A DNA stretch of 64,000 nt from Thermomonas fusca DSM 15424. GTDB taxonomy: Bacteria > Pseudomonadota > Gammaproteobacteria > Xanthomonadales > Xanthomonadaceae. The DNA is taken from assembly GCF_000423885.1 (NCBI RefSeq), contig NZ_AUIV01000007.1:1-64000 (forward strand), given 5' to 3'. Positions 36,070-45,309 of the stretch are shown piece by piece. A program made the position numbers and the translations under genes. Each line of letters opens with the position of its first letter. Position 1 is the first letter of the stretch. Below the pieces are notes generated by a model that ran no database searches, was not told where the DNA came from, and was given only the letters and a program-made list of their open reading frames with translations.

Positions 36070-36695
36070 TGGCACGGATCAATCTCCTCCCGTGGCGCGA
36101 GGAGCGCCGCAAGGCCCGGCAGAAGGAATTCGCCGGCATGGTCGGGCTGGCGGTCGTCGCCGGCCTGCTGTTGTCGTTCCTGATCTACAGCTTCTACAGC
36201 GGCCGCGTTTCCACCCAGACCGCCCGCAACGAATACCTGCGCGGCGAGATCGCCAAGGTCGATGGCCAGATCAAGGAGATCGAGGCGCTCGACAAGAAGA
36301 AGTCGAAGCTGCTGGCGCGCAAGGAAGTGATCGAGCAGCTGCAGGCCAACCGCGCGCAGATGGTGCACCTGTTCGACTCGCTGGTCCGCACCATCCCCGA
36401 CGGGGTGGCGCTGACCGCGATCAAGCAGGAGGGCGATATCCTCACCCTGAGCGGTCGCTCGCAGTCCAATGCGCGGGTCTCGACCTACATGCGCAATCTG
36501 GAAAGCTCGGGCTGGATGACCAACCCCGATCTGAACGTGATCGAGGCCAAGGAAGGCAATACCGGCCTGCCCTACGAATTCACCCTGAAGGTCAAGCTGG
36601 CCAATCCGAACGCGCCCAAGGACGGCGAGGCCGCGACGAAGGCGCCGGTCGCGCCGAAGGCGTCCGCGCCTGCTGCTGGAGGAGCCGCCTCGTGA
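36069..36695 (+). CDS. pilN: Type IV pilus alignment protein PilN
   Basis: A 208-residue bitopic membrane protein. The cytoplasmic N-terminal motif MARINLLPWRE is the conserved PilM-binding peptide. One membrane helix (about 24-43) is followed by a coiled coil (about 50-90) and a ferredoxin-like periplasmic domain that pairs with PilO. The C-terminal 30 residues are Ala/Pro/Lys-rich. Its stop overlaps pilO (GTGA). Confidence 0.96.
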   Translation: MARINLLPWREERRKARQKEFAGMVGLAVVAGLLLSFLIYSFYSGRVSTQTARNEYLRGEIAKVDGQIKEIEALDKKKSKLLARKEVIEQLQANRAQMVHLFDSLVRTIPDGVALTAIKQEGDILTLSGRSQSNARVSTYMRNLESSGWMTNPDLNVIEAKEGNTGLPYEFTLKVKLANPNAPKDGEAATKAPVAPKASAPAAGGAAS

Positions 36696-37369
36696 ACAAC
36701 AAAAAGAAGGTCAACCTTCGCGAACTGGAACTCAACAACATCGGCGGCTGGCCGCGCCAGGCGCAGCTGGGTTTCTGCGGCCTGATCGTGCTGTTGCTGG
36801 TCGTGCTGGCCTGGTTCCTGGTGGTCAGTGGCAAGCGTGACGAGCTCAAGGGGCTCGAGGCGCAGGAAACCGAGCTGCGTACCGAGTTCGAGACCAAGCA
36901 GGGCCGCGCCGCCAACCTGGAACCGCTCAAGCAGCAGCTGGCGCAGATGGAGCAGCAGTTGCAGCAGATGCTGCGGCAGCTGCCCAGCAAGACCGAAATG
37001 CCCGACTTGATCGTGGACATCTCGCAGACCGCGCTGGCCACCGGCATTCAGAACGACCTGTTCCAGCCCGGTCCGGAGGCGAAGCAGGAGTTCTACGCCG
37101 AGAAGCCGATCATGCTGCGGATGGTGGGCAGCTACCACCAGTTCGGCGCCTTTGTGAGCGGCGTGGCATCGCTGCCGCGGGTGGTCATCATGACCATGCA
37201 CGACATCTCGCTGCAGCCGAAGAAGACCAAGGACAACCCGAACGCCCGCATCGGTGCCAACAGTGCGCTGGAACTGGCCGGTACGGTCAAGACCTACCGC
37301 TACCTGGACGAGGAAGAGGCGGCGCAATCCGAGGCGGCCGTTGACGCCGCCAAGAAGGAGGGCAAGTGA
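36692..37369 (+). CDS. pilO: Type IV pilus alignment protein PilO
   Basis: A 225-residue bitopic partner of PilN. Features are an N-terminal cytoplasmic tail, a membrane helix (about 27-47), a Gln/Glu-rich coiled coil (about 50-100) and a periplasmic ferredoxin-like domain ending in an acidic/Lys tail. The GTG 36692 start overlaps the pilN stop. The PilNO dimer connects PilM to PilP and PilQ. Confidence 0.95.
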   Translation: MNNKKKVNLRELELNNIGGWPRQAQLGFCGLIVLLLVVLAWFLVVSGKRDELKGLEAQETELRTEFETKQGRAANLEPLKQQLAQMEQQLQQMLRQLPSKTEMPDLIVDISQTALATGIQNDLFQPGPEAKQEFYAEKPIMLRMVGSYHQFGAFVSGVASLPRVVIMTMHDISLQPKKTKDNPNARIGANSALELAGTVKTYRYLDEEEAAQSEAAVDAAKKEGK

Positions 37370-37371
37370 CC

Positions 37372-37896
37372 ATGCGCCTGACATCGCTTAGTCGCGTCTT
37401 CCGCCTGGCGTCCGTGTTGCTCCTGTGCGGCCTGCTGGCCGCCTGCGGCAGCGGCCGCGGCGACCTGGAGAAATGGGTGGCCGAGGTCAAGGCCAAACCC
37501 GCCCCGCCGCTGGATCCGCTTCCGGTCATGCAGCAGTTCGAAACGTTCGAATACACCGCGCAGAACATGCGCGACCCGTTCGACCAGGCCTTCAGCGGGG
37601 AAGGTTCCAGCAGCGGCCCGCGGCCCGACCCGGGCCGGCGCAAGCAGACGCTGGAGATGTTTTCGCTGGACAGCCTGAAAATGGTGGGCTCGCTGGGGGG
37701 CGGCAAGAACCTGGTGGCGCTGGTGATGGCCCCGGACAAGGTGACCTACCGGGTAATGCCGGGGGTTTACCTGGGGCAAAGCGACGGCCGGGTGACCGGC
37801 GTCTACGAAGACCGGATCGAACTGGTCGAACTGGTTCCGGATGGCGCAGGCGGCTGGCTGGAACGTCCCGCCAAGCTGGCGCTCGAAGACAATTGA
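37372..37896 (+). CDS. pilP: Type IV pilus lipoprotein PilP
   Basis: A 174-residue inner-membrane lipoprotein (lipobox LLAAC). An unstructured linker with QNMRDPF leads to a small beta-domain (GSLGGGKNLVALV ... YLGQSDGRVTGVYEDRIEL) that binds the N0 domain of PilQ. ATG 37372 is chosen because GGAGGG is nine bases upstream; GTG 37366 is an alternative. Confidence 0.95.
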   Translation: MRLTSLSRVFRLASVLLLCGLLAACGSGRGDLEKWVAEVKAKPAPPLDPLPVMQQFETFEYTAQNMRDPFDQAFSGEGSSSGPRPDPGRRKQTLEMFSLDSLKMVGSLGGGKNLVALVMAPDKVTYRVMPGVYLGQSDGRVTGVYEDRIELVELVPDGAGGWLERPAKLALEDN

Positions 37897-37912
37897 TTTG
37901 GGGAATAGACCG

Positions 37913-39877
37913 ATGACCGTCAACAACGCCAAGCAAACGCAGTCCGTCCGGCGCCCCTTGCACCTAGGGGCGCTCGCGGCAGGACTCGCGGCAGGCCTCT
38001 ATGCGGCTGGTGCGGCTGCACTGCCCGCCACCACCGTGGTCCTGGGCATGGGCCAATCCGCTACCGGAGCCCTGGCCGATCCCGCCAAGCGCATGCCGGA
38101 CGCGGTCACCGTGTCCGCGATCGATTTCAAGCGCGGTGACGACGGGGCAGGCAAGCTGATCCTGCGCTTCTCGGGCGAGGGCGCTGCCCCCGACCTGCGC
38201 AACATGGGCTCCAGCGTGGTGGTGGACATCGGCAACGCGCAGTTGCCGGCGGCGCTGCAGCGCCCAATCAACGTCACCGACTTCGCCACACCCGTGCAAC
38301 GGATCGACGCGCGCGCAACCAGCAGCGGCGCGCAGTTAGTGCTGGGGACCAAGGGCCTGTTCGAATCCATGGCCTACCAGCGCGGCAACGAATACATCGT
38401 GGAAATCCTGCCGCGCGCCGCTGCGCCCGTGGTGGCGCAGGTCCAGGGCCGTACCCCCGCCGTCGGCGCCACCGCCAGCGGCGGTGCCGGCAGCGAAGCG
38501 GTCACGCGTTACGGCGGCAAGCCGGTGACCTTCAACTTCCAGGACGTGCCGGTGCGCACCGTCCTGCAGCTGATCGCCGACGAATCCAACCTCAACATCG
38601 TCGCTGCCGACACCGTGCAGGGCAACGTCACCCTGCGCCTGGTCAACGTGCCGTGGGACCAGGCGCTGGATCTGGTGCTGCAGGCCAAGTCGCTGGACAA
38701 GCGCCGCAGCGGCAACGTGGTGTGGGTGGCCCCGCAGAAGGAAATCGCCGATTTCGAGCAGGCCAAGGAAGATGCCCGCATCAACCTCGAGGAGCGCGCC
38801 GAGAAGGTGACCGAATACATCCCGGTCAACTACGCCAATGCCGAGGACATCGCCCGCCTGCTGACCGAAGAGAGCAAGGGCAACCAGCAGGGCGGTGGCC
38901 AGAGTGGCGGCCAGAACGCGCAGGACCGTGGCTTCCTGTCCGGACGCGGCAGCATCAGCTTCGACAAGCGCACCAACACCCTGCTGGTGATCGACATCCC
39001 GCAGCGCGTGGCCAACATCAAGAATCTGGTGCAGCAGCTCGACAAGCCGGTGGATCAGGTGGTGATCGAAGCCCGCATCGTGATCGCCAACGAGAACGTG
39101 GCGCGCGAGCTGGGGGCCAAGTTCGGCATCACCGGCGTCAAGGACAATGTGCTTTACAGCAATAGCATTGGCAACAACATTGCCAATCAAAACGCGATCG
39201 TGAACGCGAACAACCAGAACAACAGCGCCAATCCGCCGAGTCCACCGGCGGTTCCGACGATCACGCGCGGCTTGATGAGCAACCTGCCCGCGTCGTTGAC
39301 CGGTGCCAACGCCGGTTCGCTGGCGCTGTCCATCCTCAACGCGGGCTACGCGCTGGACGTGGAGCTCTCTGCGATCCAGACCCAGGGCCGCGGCGAAGTG
39401 CTCTCCAACCCGCGCATCGTCACCAGCAACCAGAAGGAAGCGGTGATCCGGCAGGGTAAGGAAATCGGCTACCTGACCGTCTCCGGCGGCCAGGGCGGCA
39501 ACGTGCCCACCGTGCAGTTCAAGGAAGCGCTGCTGGAACTCAAGGTGACGCCGACCATTACCAACGATGGCCGCGTCTTCCTGAACATGAGCGTGAAGAA
39601 GGACGAGCTGGACCGCTTCATCAGCCTGGGCAGCTTCGGCGAAGTGCCACAGATCGCCAAGCGCGAGGTCACCACGGCGGTGCTGGTCGAGGATGGCCAG
39701 ACCGTTGTGATCGGCGGCGTCTACGAATTCAGCGACACTTCCGAGATATCGAAGGTGCCGTTCCTCGGCGACATTCCGCTGCTCGGCAACCTGTTCCGCA
39801 ACAAGAACCGGAGCAAGAGCAAGGCCGAGCTGCTGGTGTTCGTGACCCCGAAGGTGATGCGCGTTGCCCAGCACTGA
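37913..39877 (+). CDS. pilQ: Type IV pilus secretin PilQ
   Basis: A 654-residue outer-membrane secretin forming the pilus exit pore. After a signal peptide come one AMIN domain (about 60-165; many PilQ proteins have two), N0 (about 210-280), N1 (about 310-400) and the secretin core ending VFVTPKVMR. A Gly/Gln-rich insertion (GNQQGGGQSGGQNAQ) sits within N1, and an Asn-rich loop (SIGNNIANQNAIVNANNQNN) within the core. The start is 16 bases after pilP, and a terminator follows the gene, ending the pilMNOPQ operon. Confidence 0.96.
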   Translation: MTVNNAKQTQSVRRPLHLGALAAGLAAGLYAAGAAALPATTVVLGMGQSATGALADPAKRMPDAVTVSAIDFKRGDDGAGKLILRFSGEGAAPDLRNMGSSVVVDIGNAQLPAALQRPINVTDFATPVQRIDARATSSGAQLVLGTKGLFESMAYQRGNEYIVEILPRAAAPVVAQVQGRTPAVGATASGGAGSEAVTRYGGKPVTFNFQDVPVRTVLQLIADESNLNIVAADTVQGNVTLRLVNVPWDQALDLVLQAKSLDKRRSGNVVWVAPQKEIADFEQAKEDARINLEERAEKVTEYIPVNYANAEDIARLLTEESKGNQQGGGQSGGQNAQDRGFLSGRGSISFDKRTNTLLVIDIPQRVANIKNLVQQLDKPVDQVVIEARIVIANENVARELGAKFGITGVKDNVLYSNSIGNNIANQNAIVNANNQNNSANPPSPPAVPTITRGLMSNLPASLTGANAGSLALSILNAGYALDVELSAIQTQGRGEVLSNPRIVTSNQKEAVIRQGKEIGYLTVSGGQGGNVPTVQFKEALLELKVTPTITNDGRVFLNMSVKKDELDRFISLGSFGEVPQIAKREVTTAVLVEDGQTVVIGGVYEFSDTSEISKVPFLGDIPLLGNLFRNKNRSKSKAELLVFVTPKVMRVAQH

Positions 39878-39900
39878 CGGGTGTTGCCACGGTCAATGGA

Positions 39901-39930
39901 ACGGGAGCCGAAAGGCTCCCGTTTCGTTTC
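39901..39930 (+). terminator. Rho-independent terminator after pilQ
   Basis: ACGGGAGCC-GAAA-GGCTCCCGT forms a nine-pair stem with a stable GAAA loop, followed by TTCGTTTC. Confidence 0.88.
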
Positions 39931-40042
39931 CATCGTCGGAAACCGTGAGGGGCGACGCGATCGACGGGTCGCCAGCGCGCGGCGCGCGTGCGAACCTTTG
40001 TCGGTAGGACGGGTCGAAACAGCCTGCATTCGAGGAACAGAC

Positions 40043-41035
40043 ATGGACAACGCCGCACCCGAGGTTTCCCGCCTGCATGCCGTCTTCCGCGGCCTGCGCG
40101 ATGCGCTGGCGGAGGAAATCGTCGGCCAGGCCGCGCTGATCGAACGCCTGCTGATTGCCCTGCTGGCGGATGGCCACCTGCTGGTGGAAGGCGCGCCGGG
40201 ACTGGCCAAGACCACTGCGATCCGCGCGCTGGCGTCGCGTCTGGAGGCGGACTTCGCGCGCGTGCAGTTCACCCCGGATCTGCTGCCGGCCGATCTGACC
40301 GGCACCGAGGTGTGGCGTCCGCAGGACGGGCGCTTTGAATTCCAGCCCGGGCCGATCTTCCATTCCATCCTGCTGGCCGATGAGATCAACCGCGCGCCGG
40401 CCAAGGTGCAGTCGGCGCTGCTGGAGGCGATGGGTGAGCGCCAGGTGACGGTGGGGCGGGCGACCTATCCGCTGCCGTCGCTGTTCCTGGTGATGGCGAC
40501 GCAGAACCCGATCGAGCAGGAGGGCACGTTCCCGCTGCCGGAAGCGCAGCTGGACCGGTTCCTGATGCATGTGCGGATCGGCTATCCGCAGGCGGATGCC
40601 GAAACCGAGATCCTGCGGCTGGCGCGAGAACGTGCCCGCGACGCGCTGCGCCCGGCTGCCACGCCGCCAACGCGTATCGCCCAGGCCGACGTGTTCGCTG
40701 CCCGGCGGGCCGTGCTCGACCTGCACATGGCGCCGCCGCTGGAACGCTACCTGGTCGAGCTGGTGCTGGCTTCGCGCGATGCCGGCCGCTATGACGCCGC
40801 GCTGGGCCGGCGCATCGCCAGGGGCGCCAGCCCGCGCGGCTCGATCGCGCTGGAGCGCTGCGCGCGGGCGCGCGCGTGGCTGGATGGGCGCGATTACGTT
40901 ACCCCCGACGACGTGCGCGCCGTCGCGCCCGACGTGCTGCGCCACCGCGTGCTGCCCAGCTTCGAGGCCACCGCCGAGGGCTGGGACGGCGAGCGGCTGG
41001 TCGGCGAACTGCTGCGGCTGGTGCCGCTGCCGTAA
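40043..41035 (+). CDS. MoxR-family AAA+ ATPase
   Basis: A 330-residue chaperone-like ATPase. Walker A is GAPGLAKT (about 49-56), Walker B is LLADEINRAP (about 112-121), and sensor 1 lies in MATQNPIEQEG. MoxR proteins help fold or insert cofactors into VWA-domain partners, which are encoded downstream here. AGGA precedes ATG 40043. It opens a six-gene operon with mostly overlapping genes. Confidence 0.95.
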   Translation: MDNAAPEVSRLHAVFRGLRDALAEEIVGQAALIERLLIALLADGHLLVEGAPGLAKTTAIRALASRLEADFARVQFTPDLLPADLTGTEVWRPQDGRFEFQPGPIFHSILLADEINRAPAKVQSALLEAMGERQVTVGRATYPLPSLFLVMATQNPIEQEGTFPLPEAQLDRFLMHVRIGYPQADAETEILRLARERARDALRPAATPPTRIAQADVFAARRAVLDLHMAPPLERYLVELVLASRDAGRYDAALGRRIARGASPRGSIALERCARARAWLDGRDYVTPDDVRAVAPDVLRHRVLPSFEATAEGWDGERLVGELLRLVPLP

Positions 41036-41058
41036 TCGCGGCCGGGAATCCGCAGGCA

Positions 41059-42003
41059 ATGGCCCAGACTCCGCGATCCAGTACGCAGGCGACTACCGGC
41101 CCGACGGCGGGCGACGGCATCCTGCCCAGCCTGGCCGAACTGGTGGCGCTGCGCGCGCTGGCGCAGGGGCGGCGGCCGCCGCGGCGCGGCCAGCACGGAA
41201 TGCAGGGGCATGCGCTGTCCAACCTGCGCGGGCGCGGGATGGAATATGCGGAGTCGCGCGAATACGCGGCTGGCGACGACGCCCGTCACATCGACTGGCG
41301 GCTGACCGCGCGCAGCGGCAAGGCGCATACCAAGCTGTTCCAGGCCGAACGCGAGCGGCTCACGTTGGTGGTGGCCGATACCGCGCCAGCGCTGTATTTC
41401 GGCACCCGGGTGCGGTTCAAGTCGGTGCAGGCGGCGCGCGCGGGTGCGCTGGCTGCTTGGCTGGCCGCGCGTGATGGCGACCGCATCGCCGCGCTGCGCG
41501 GTGCGTCGCAGGAAGCGCCGGTGGCGCCGGCCTCCGGCCAGCGCGGCGCGCTGCGCGTGCTGGATGCGCTGGTGCGCTGGTATGCGCGGCCGCCGGAGGA
41601 CGATTCCGGGCTGGCGAAAGCGCTCGAGCACGCGCGCCGCCTGCTGCGGCCGGGTTCGCGGGTGATCGTGCTGGCCGATCCGGCCAGCGTGCTGGCGGTG
41701 CCGGCGCCGCTGTGGGCTGGCGTCGGCCAGCATCACGACGCCGTGGTGCTGTTGCTCACCGATCCGCTGGAACGGCGTCCGCCGGTCGCGCGCCTGCCGT
41801 TTTCGCTGGGCGGCGAGCGGCTGGAGCTGGCGCTGGATGCGGCCGCGGTCCGGCAGCGCTGGCAGCAGGCCTTCGACGCGCCGATGCAGGCTGCGCTGGC
41901 GCTGCTGCAGCGTCAGCGCATCCGCGCCCAGCCGCTGTCCAGCGATGATCCCGCCGATGCGTGGCTGGCGCTGCTGGATGGCCCGGCGAGGAGGACGGGG
42001 TGA
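41059..42003 (+). CDS. DUF58 protein of the MoxR/Bat operon
   Basis: A 314-residue protein with the DUF58 core GMEYAESREYAAGDDARHIDW (about 59-80) and a degenerate VWA-like second half. DUF58 proteins regularly follow MoxR and probably assemble with it. ATG 41059 lies 24 bases after the moxR stop with only a weak AGG site. The end overlaps the next gene (GTGA). Confidence 0.92.
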   Translation: MAQTPRSSTQATTGPTAGDGILPSLAELVALRALAQGRRPPRRGQHGMQGHALSNLRGRGMEYAESREYAAGDDARHIDWRLTARSGKAHTKLFQAERERLTLVVADTAPALYFGTRVRFKSVQAARAGALAAWLAARDGDRIAALRGASQEAPVAPASGQRGALRVLDALVRWYARPPEDDSGLAKALEHARRLLRPGSRVIVLADPASVLAVPAPLWAGVGQHHDAVVLLLTDPLERRPPVARLPFSLGGERLELALDAAAVRQRWQQAFDAPMQAALALLQRQRIRAQPLSSDDPADAWLALLDGPARRTG

Positions 42004-42464
42004 AGCTGCAGCCCGCGCCGACGTTGCAGCTGAAAGACGTGCATCCGGGCGTCGCGCCGGACTGGTGGCCGCCGGCGCCCGGCTGGTGGCTGGTGCTGGC
42101 CGTCGCGGCGCTGCTGGCGCTGTGGCTGGGGACCTGGTGGCTGCGACGGCAACGCCGTCGGCGCGAACTGGCCCGCTACTTCGACCAAGCGCTGGCGCGT
42201 GCGGCATCGCCGCTGGCGCAGGTCGCGGCGATTTCCGAACTGCTGCGCCGCGCGGCGCGGAATATCGATCCAGCCGCGGACCGCCTGCAGGGCGAGGCGT
42301 GGCTGGCCTTCCTTGATGCCGGCATGAAACCCCCTGCGTTCCAGCATAGGCCCGGCGCGCTGCTGGTGGATGGCGCGTTCCGGCCCGCCGTCGATCCGGC
42401 CGCGGTGGACGCGCTGCGCGTCGTTGCACGCCGGCGCTACCTGCAGTGGATGCGCCGCGCATGA
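42000..42464 (+). CDS. DUF4381 membrane protein
   Basis: A 154-residue protein with one membrane helix (about 28-48) preceded by DWWPPAPGWW and followed by a basic cluster and a helical cytoplasmic domain with WLAFLD. This is the usual small gene between DUF58 and the VWA genes in proteobacterial Bat operons. GTG 42000 follows GAGGAGGAC. Confidence 0.9.
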   Translation: MKLQPAPTLQLKDVHPGVAPDWWPPAPGWWLVLAVAALLALWLGTWWLRRQRRRRELARYFDQALARAASPLAQVAAISELLRRAARNIDPAADRLQGEAWLAFLDAGMKPPAFQHRPGALLVDGAFRPAVDPAAVDALRVVARRRYLQWMRRA

Positions 42465-43483
42465 ACCTGCTGCGCGAGTTGCTGGACATCGACGGCTTCG
42501 CCTGGCCATGGCTGTTGTTGGCGGCGGCGTTGCCGTGGCTGCTGCAGCTGTTGCCGCCATTGCGCAGCGCAAATGGCGAAGCAGCGCTGCGGGTACCGTG
42601 GCACCGACGCCTGCGCGAAGTTGCCGCGGGCAGCAGTGGCCGCCCGCATCCGCGCGGCTTTCCGTGGCTGCGCTGGCTGGCCTGGTGCCTGCTGTGCGTG
42701 GCAGCCGCGCGGCCGCAGCAGCTCGGGCCGCCAATGGCGCCGCCGCAGACCGGGCGTGAGCTGATGCTGGCGGTGGACCTGTCGGCCAGCATGGGCGAGG
42801 AGGACATGGAACTGGGCGGCCACATCGTCGATCGCCTCACCGCCGCCAAGGCGGTGCTGGCCGACTTCCTCGACCGTCGTGCCGGTGACCGCGTCGGCCT
42901 GATCGTGTTCGGCGACCGCGCCTACGCGCTGACGCCGCTGACGCCGGATCGCGAGAGCGTGCGCCAGCAGCTGGATGGCACCGTGGTCGGACTGGCCGGC
43001 CGCGCCACTGCGCTGGGCGATGCGATCGCGCTGGCCACCAAGCGGTTGCAGCAGCGCGATGCCAATGCGCCGGCACGCGATCGGGTACTCATCCTGCTGA
43101 CCGACGGGGTCAACACCGCCGGGCTGCTGGAACCGGAGCGGGCCGCGCAGATCGCCCGCGATGCCGGCGTGCGCATCCACGCCATCGCATTCGGCGGTGC
43201 TGGCGCCGCGGTATCGGTGTTCGGCTTCCAGCTGCCGCTGGGCGGTGGCGACGAGGTCGACGAAGCCGGCCTCGCAAAGATCGCCGAACTGACCGGCGGC
43301 CGGTTCTTCCGCGCCCGCGCGGTGGACGAGCTGGCCGGCATCTATGCCGAGATCGACCGGATGGAGCCGGTGCAGCGGGCCGGGCAGGTGGTGCGTCCGC
43401 GGATCGAGCGCTACCCGCTGCCGCTGGGGTTGGCGCTGGCCCTGGGCGGGGTGGTGCTGCTGGCACGGAGGCGCGCGGCATGA
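42461..43483 (+). CDS. VWA-domain membrane protein, BatA-like
   Basis: A 340-residue protein with two N-terminal membrane segments, a VWA domain with an intact metal site (DLSASM near 107, and Thr/Asp loops in LLTDGVNTAG), and a C-terminal membrane helix. BatA-like proteins act with MoxR in envelope stress or oxygen tolerance in some species; the exact job here is unknown. ATG 42461 overlaps the previous stop. Confidence 0.92.
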   Translation: MNLLRELLDIDGFAWPWLLLAAALPWLLQLLPPLRSANGEAALRVPWHRRLREVAAGSSGRPHPRGFPWLRWLAWCLLCVAAARPQQLGPPMAPPQTGRELMLAVDLSASMGEEDMELGGHIVDRLTAAKAVLADFLDRRAGDRVGLIVFGDRAYALTPLTPDRESVRQQLDGTVVGLAGRATALGDAIALATKRLQQRDANAPARDRVLILLTDGVNTAGLLEPERAAQIARDAGVRIHAIAFGGAGAAVSVFGFQLPLGGGDEVDEAGLAKIAELTGGRFFRARAVDELAGIYAEIDRMEPVQRAGQVVRPRIERYPLPLGLALALGGVVLLARRRAA

Positions 43484-45309
43484 GCGCGATCTGGGCCGCA
43501 CTGGCGCAACTGCATTTCCTGCGGCCGTGGTGGCTGCTGGCGCTGTTGCTGGTGCCGCTGCTCGTTTGGCGGCTGCGCGCGCGCGCGCGCCGGCGTTCCG
43601 GCTGGCGCGAGGCGGTGGATGCACATCTGCTGCCGCATCTGCTGGAGCCGGGCGGTTCAGCGACGGGCGGCGCATGGACGCGGCGGCTGGCCTTGCTGGG
43701 GCTGCTGCTTGCGCTGCTGGCGCTGGCCGGGCCGAGCTTGCGCAAGCAACCGCAGCCGCTGTGGCAGAGCCGGCAGCCGCTGGTGCTAGCGCTGGATCTC
43801 TCTCGCGCTGCGCTGGCCCGCGACCTGCCTCCCACCCGGCTTGCACAGGCGCGCGCCAAGCTGGCCAGCCTGCTGCGCGAACGCGCTGGCGGGCAGGTGG
43901 CATTGGTGGCATTCGCCGAAGACGCCTACACCGTGGCTCCGCTGACCGACGATGCCGGCAACGTCGCCCTTTTCCTCGATGCCCTGGCGCCGGACGTGAT
44001 GCCGGCCGACGGCCAGCGCATCGATCGCGCCATCGCCTGGTCGCAGCGCCTGCTGCAGCAGGCCGGTTTCCCGCGCGGCGACATCCTGCTGCTGACCGAT
44101 CACGCCGATGCTGCCGCCATCGCGATGGCGGCCAAGGCTGCTGCCGCCGGCTATCGGGTGTCGGCGCTCGGGCTGGGCACGGCGCAGGGCGGCGTATTCG
44201 AAACCCCCGGCGGGCTGGCGCAGGCGCGGCTGGACGCGCCATCGCTGCGCGCGCTGGCAACCAGCGGTGGCGGCGGCTATCGCCGGCTGACGGCGGACGC
44301 TGCGGACCTGCGCGCATTGGGTGTGCTGGAGCCGCGGCAGGCCGACGGCGCCGCTGCGCGCGGCGCCAGTGTCAAGCAATGGCAGGACGATGGCGCATGG
44401 TTGCTGCCGCTGGCGCTGGCGTGTTTGCTGCCGCTGTTCCGTCGCGGCAACGTATTGGTGCTGCTGCTGGCCGCTGCGCTGTGGCTGCCGTCGCAGCCGG
44501 TAGCTGCGCAGGACGCTGGCAATCGCCACGGCACGCTCTGGCAGCGCGCCGACCAGCTTGCGCACGCACAGCTGCAGGAAGGCATCGCCGCGTACACGGC
44601 GAAGGATTACCCGCGCGCGATCGAGAAGTTTTCCAGCCTTCCCGGCGCCGACGCCCAGTACAACCTCGGCAACGCCCTGGCCCAGGCCGGGCGCTACGAC
44701 GAAGCGCTGGCGGCCTACGACCGCGCGCTGCGCCAGCGGCCGGGCATGGCGGATGCCAGTTACAACCGCGCCCAAGTGGAAGCAGCGCGTCGTCGACAGC
44801 AGCAAAAGCAACAGCAGCAGAAACAGCAGCAGAAACAGCAACAGAAGCAGGGCCAACAGGAGCAACAGCAACAGGGTCAGCAGCAACCGCAACCGCAACA
44901 GCAGCAACAAGAACGAGCGCAGCAGCAAAACGGGCAGCAGAGCGCGGAGCCGGCCGCATCGCCCGGTGGCGGACAGGCGCAGCAGCCGGGTCAGCAGGGC
45001 GCACAGCAGCCACCGGCCGGGCAGCCACAACCGCCGCCAGAGGCGCAGGCTGAAGCACGCGAGAAGGTGCAGGCACAAGCCGATGCGGCCCAGCGCCAGC
45101 GCATGCAGGAGGTGTTGCGCAAGCAGGAGGGGCAACGCGCCGTCACCCAGGCCGATGCATCTGTGCAGGCACGGGAGTCACCGGAACAGCGCGAGCGTCG
45201 GCAGGCCAACGAAGCCTGGTTGCAGCGGGTACCGGACGATCCGGGCGCGCTGCTGCGCGCCCGGTTCCAGCTGGAAGCACGGCGCCGGCGCGAAGGCGGT
45301 GGACCATGA
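43480..45309 (+). CDS. VWA and TPR protein, BatB/BatC-type fusion
   Basis: A 609-residue protein combining what are two genes elsewhere. The first part is BatB-like: two membrane helices and a VWA domain whose metal-binding motif is degenerate (DLSRAAL instead of DxSxS). After another membrane segment (about 305-345) come TPR units (residues about 365-430, AQYNLGNALAQAGRYDEAL). A Gln-rich, low-complexity stretch (about 432-530) of QQQK/QQQQ and Pro/Gln repeats follows, then a charged helical tail. Start and end overlap neighbours by ATGA. Confidence 0.92.
   Translation: MSAIWAALAQLHFLRPWWLLALLLVPLLVWRLRARARRRSGWREAVDAHLLPHLLEPGGSATGGAWTRRLALLGLLLALLALAGPSLRKQPQPLWQSRQPLVLALDLSRAALARDLPPTRLAQARAKLASLLRERAGGQVALVAFAEDAYTVAPLTDDAGNVALFLDALAPDVMPADGQRIDRAIAWSQRLLQQAGFPRGDILLLTDHADAAAIAMAAKAAAAGYRVSALGLGTAQGGVFETPGGLAQARLDAPSLRALATSGGGGYRRLTADAADLRALGVLEPRQADGAAARGASVKQWQDDGAWLLPLALACLLPLFRRGNVLVLLLAAALWLPSQPVAAQDAGNRHGTLWQRADQLAHAQLQEGIAAYTAKDYPRAIEKFSSLPGADAQYNLGNALAQAGRYDEALAAYDRALRQRPGMADASYNRAQVEAARRRQQQKQQQQKQQQKQQQKQGQQEQQQQGQQQPQPQQQQQERAQQQNGQQSAEPAASPGGGQAQQPGQQGAQQPPAGQPQPPPEAQAEAREKVQAQADAAQRQRMQEVLRKQEGQRAVTQADASVQARESPEQRERRQANEAWLQRVPDDPGALLRARFQLEARRRREGGGP

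Noticed and set aside
44790..44960. CAG/CAA-rich repeats considered as a CRISPR-like or minisatellite array
   Set aside because: The repeats are irregular and in frame, encoding a Gln-rich linker; there are no spacers of constant length.
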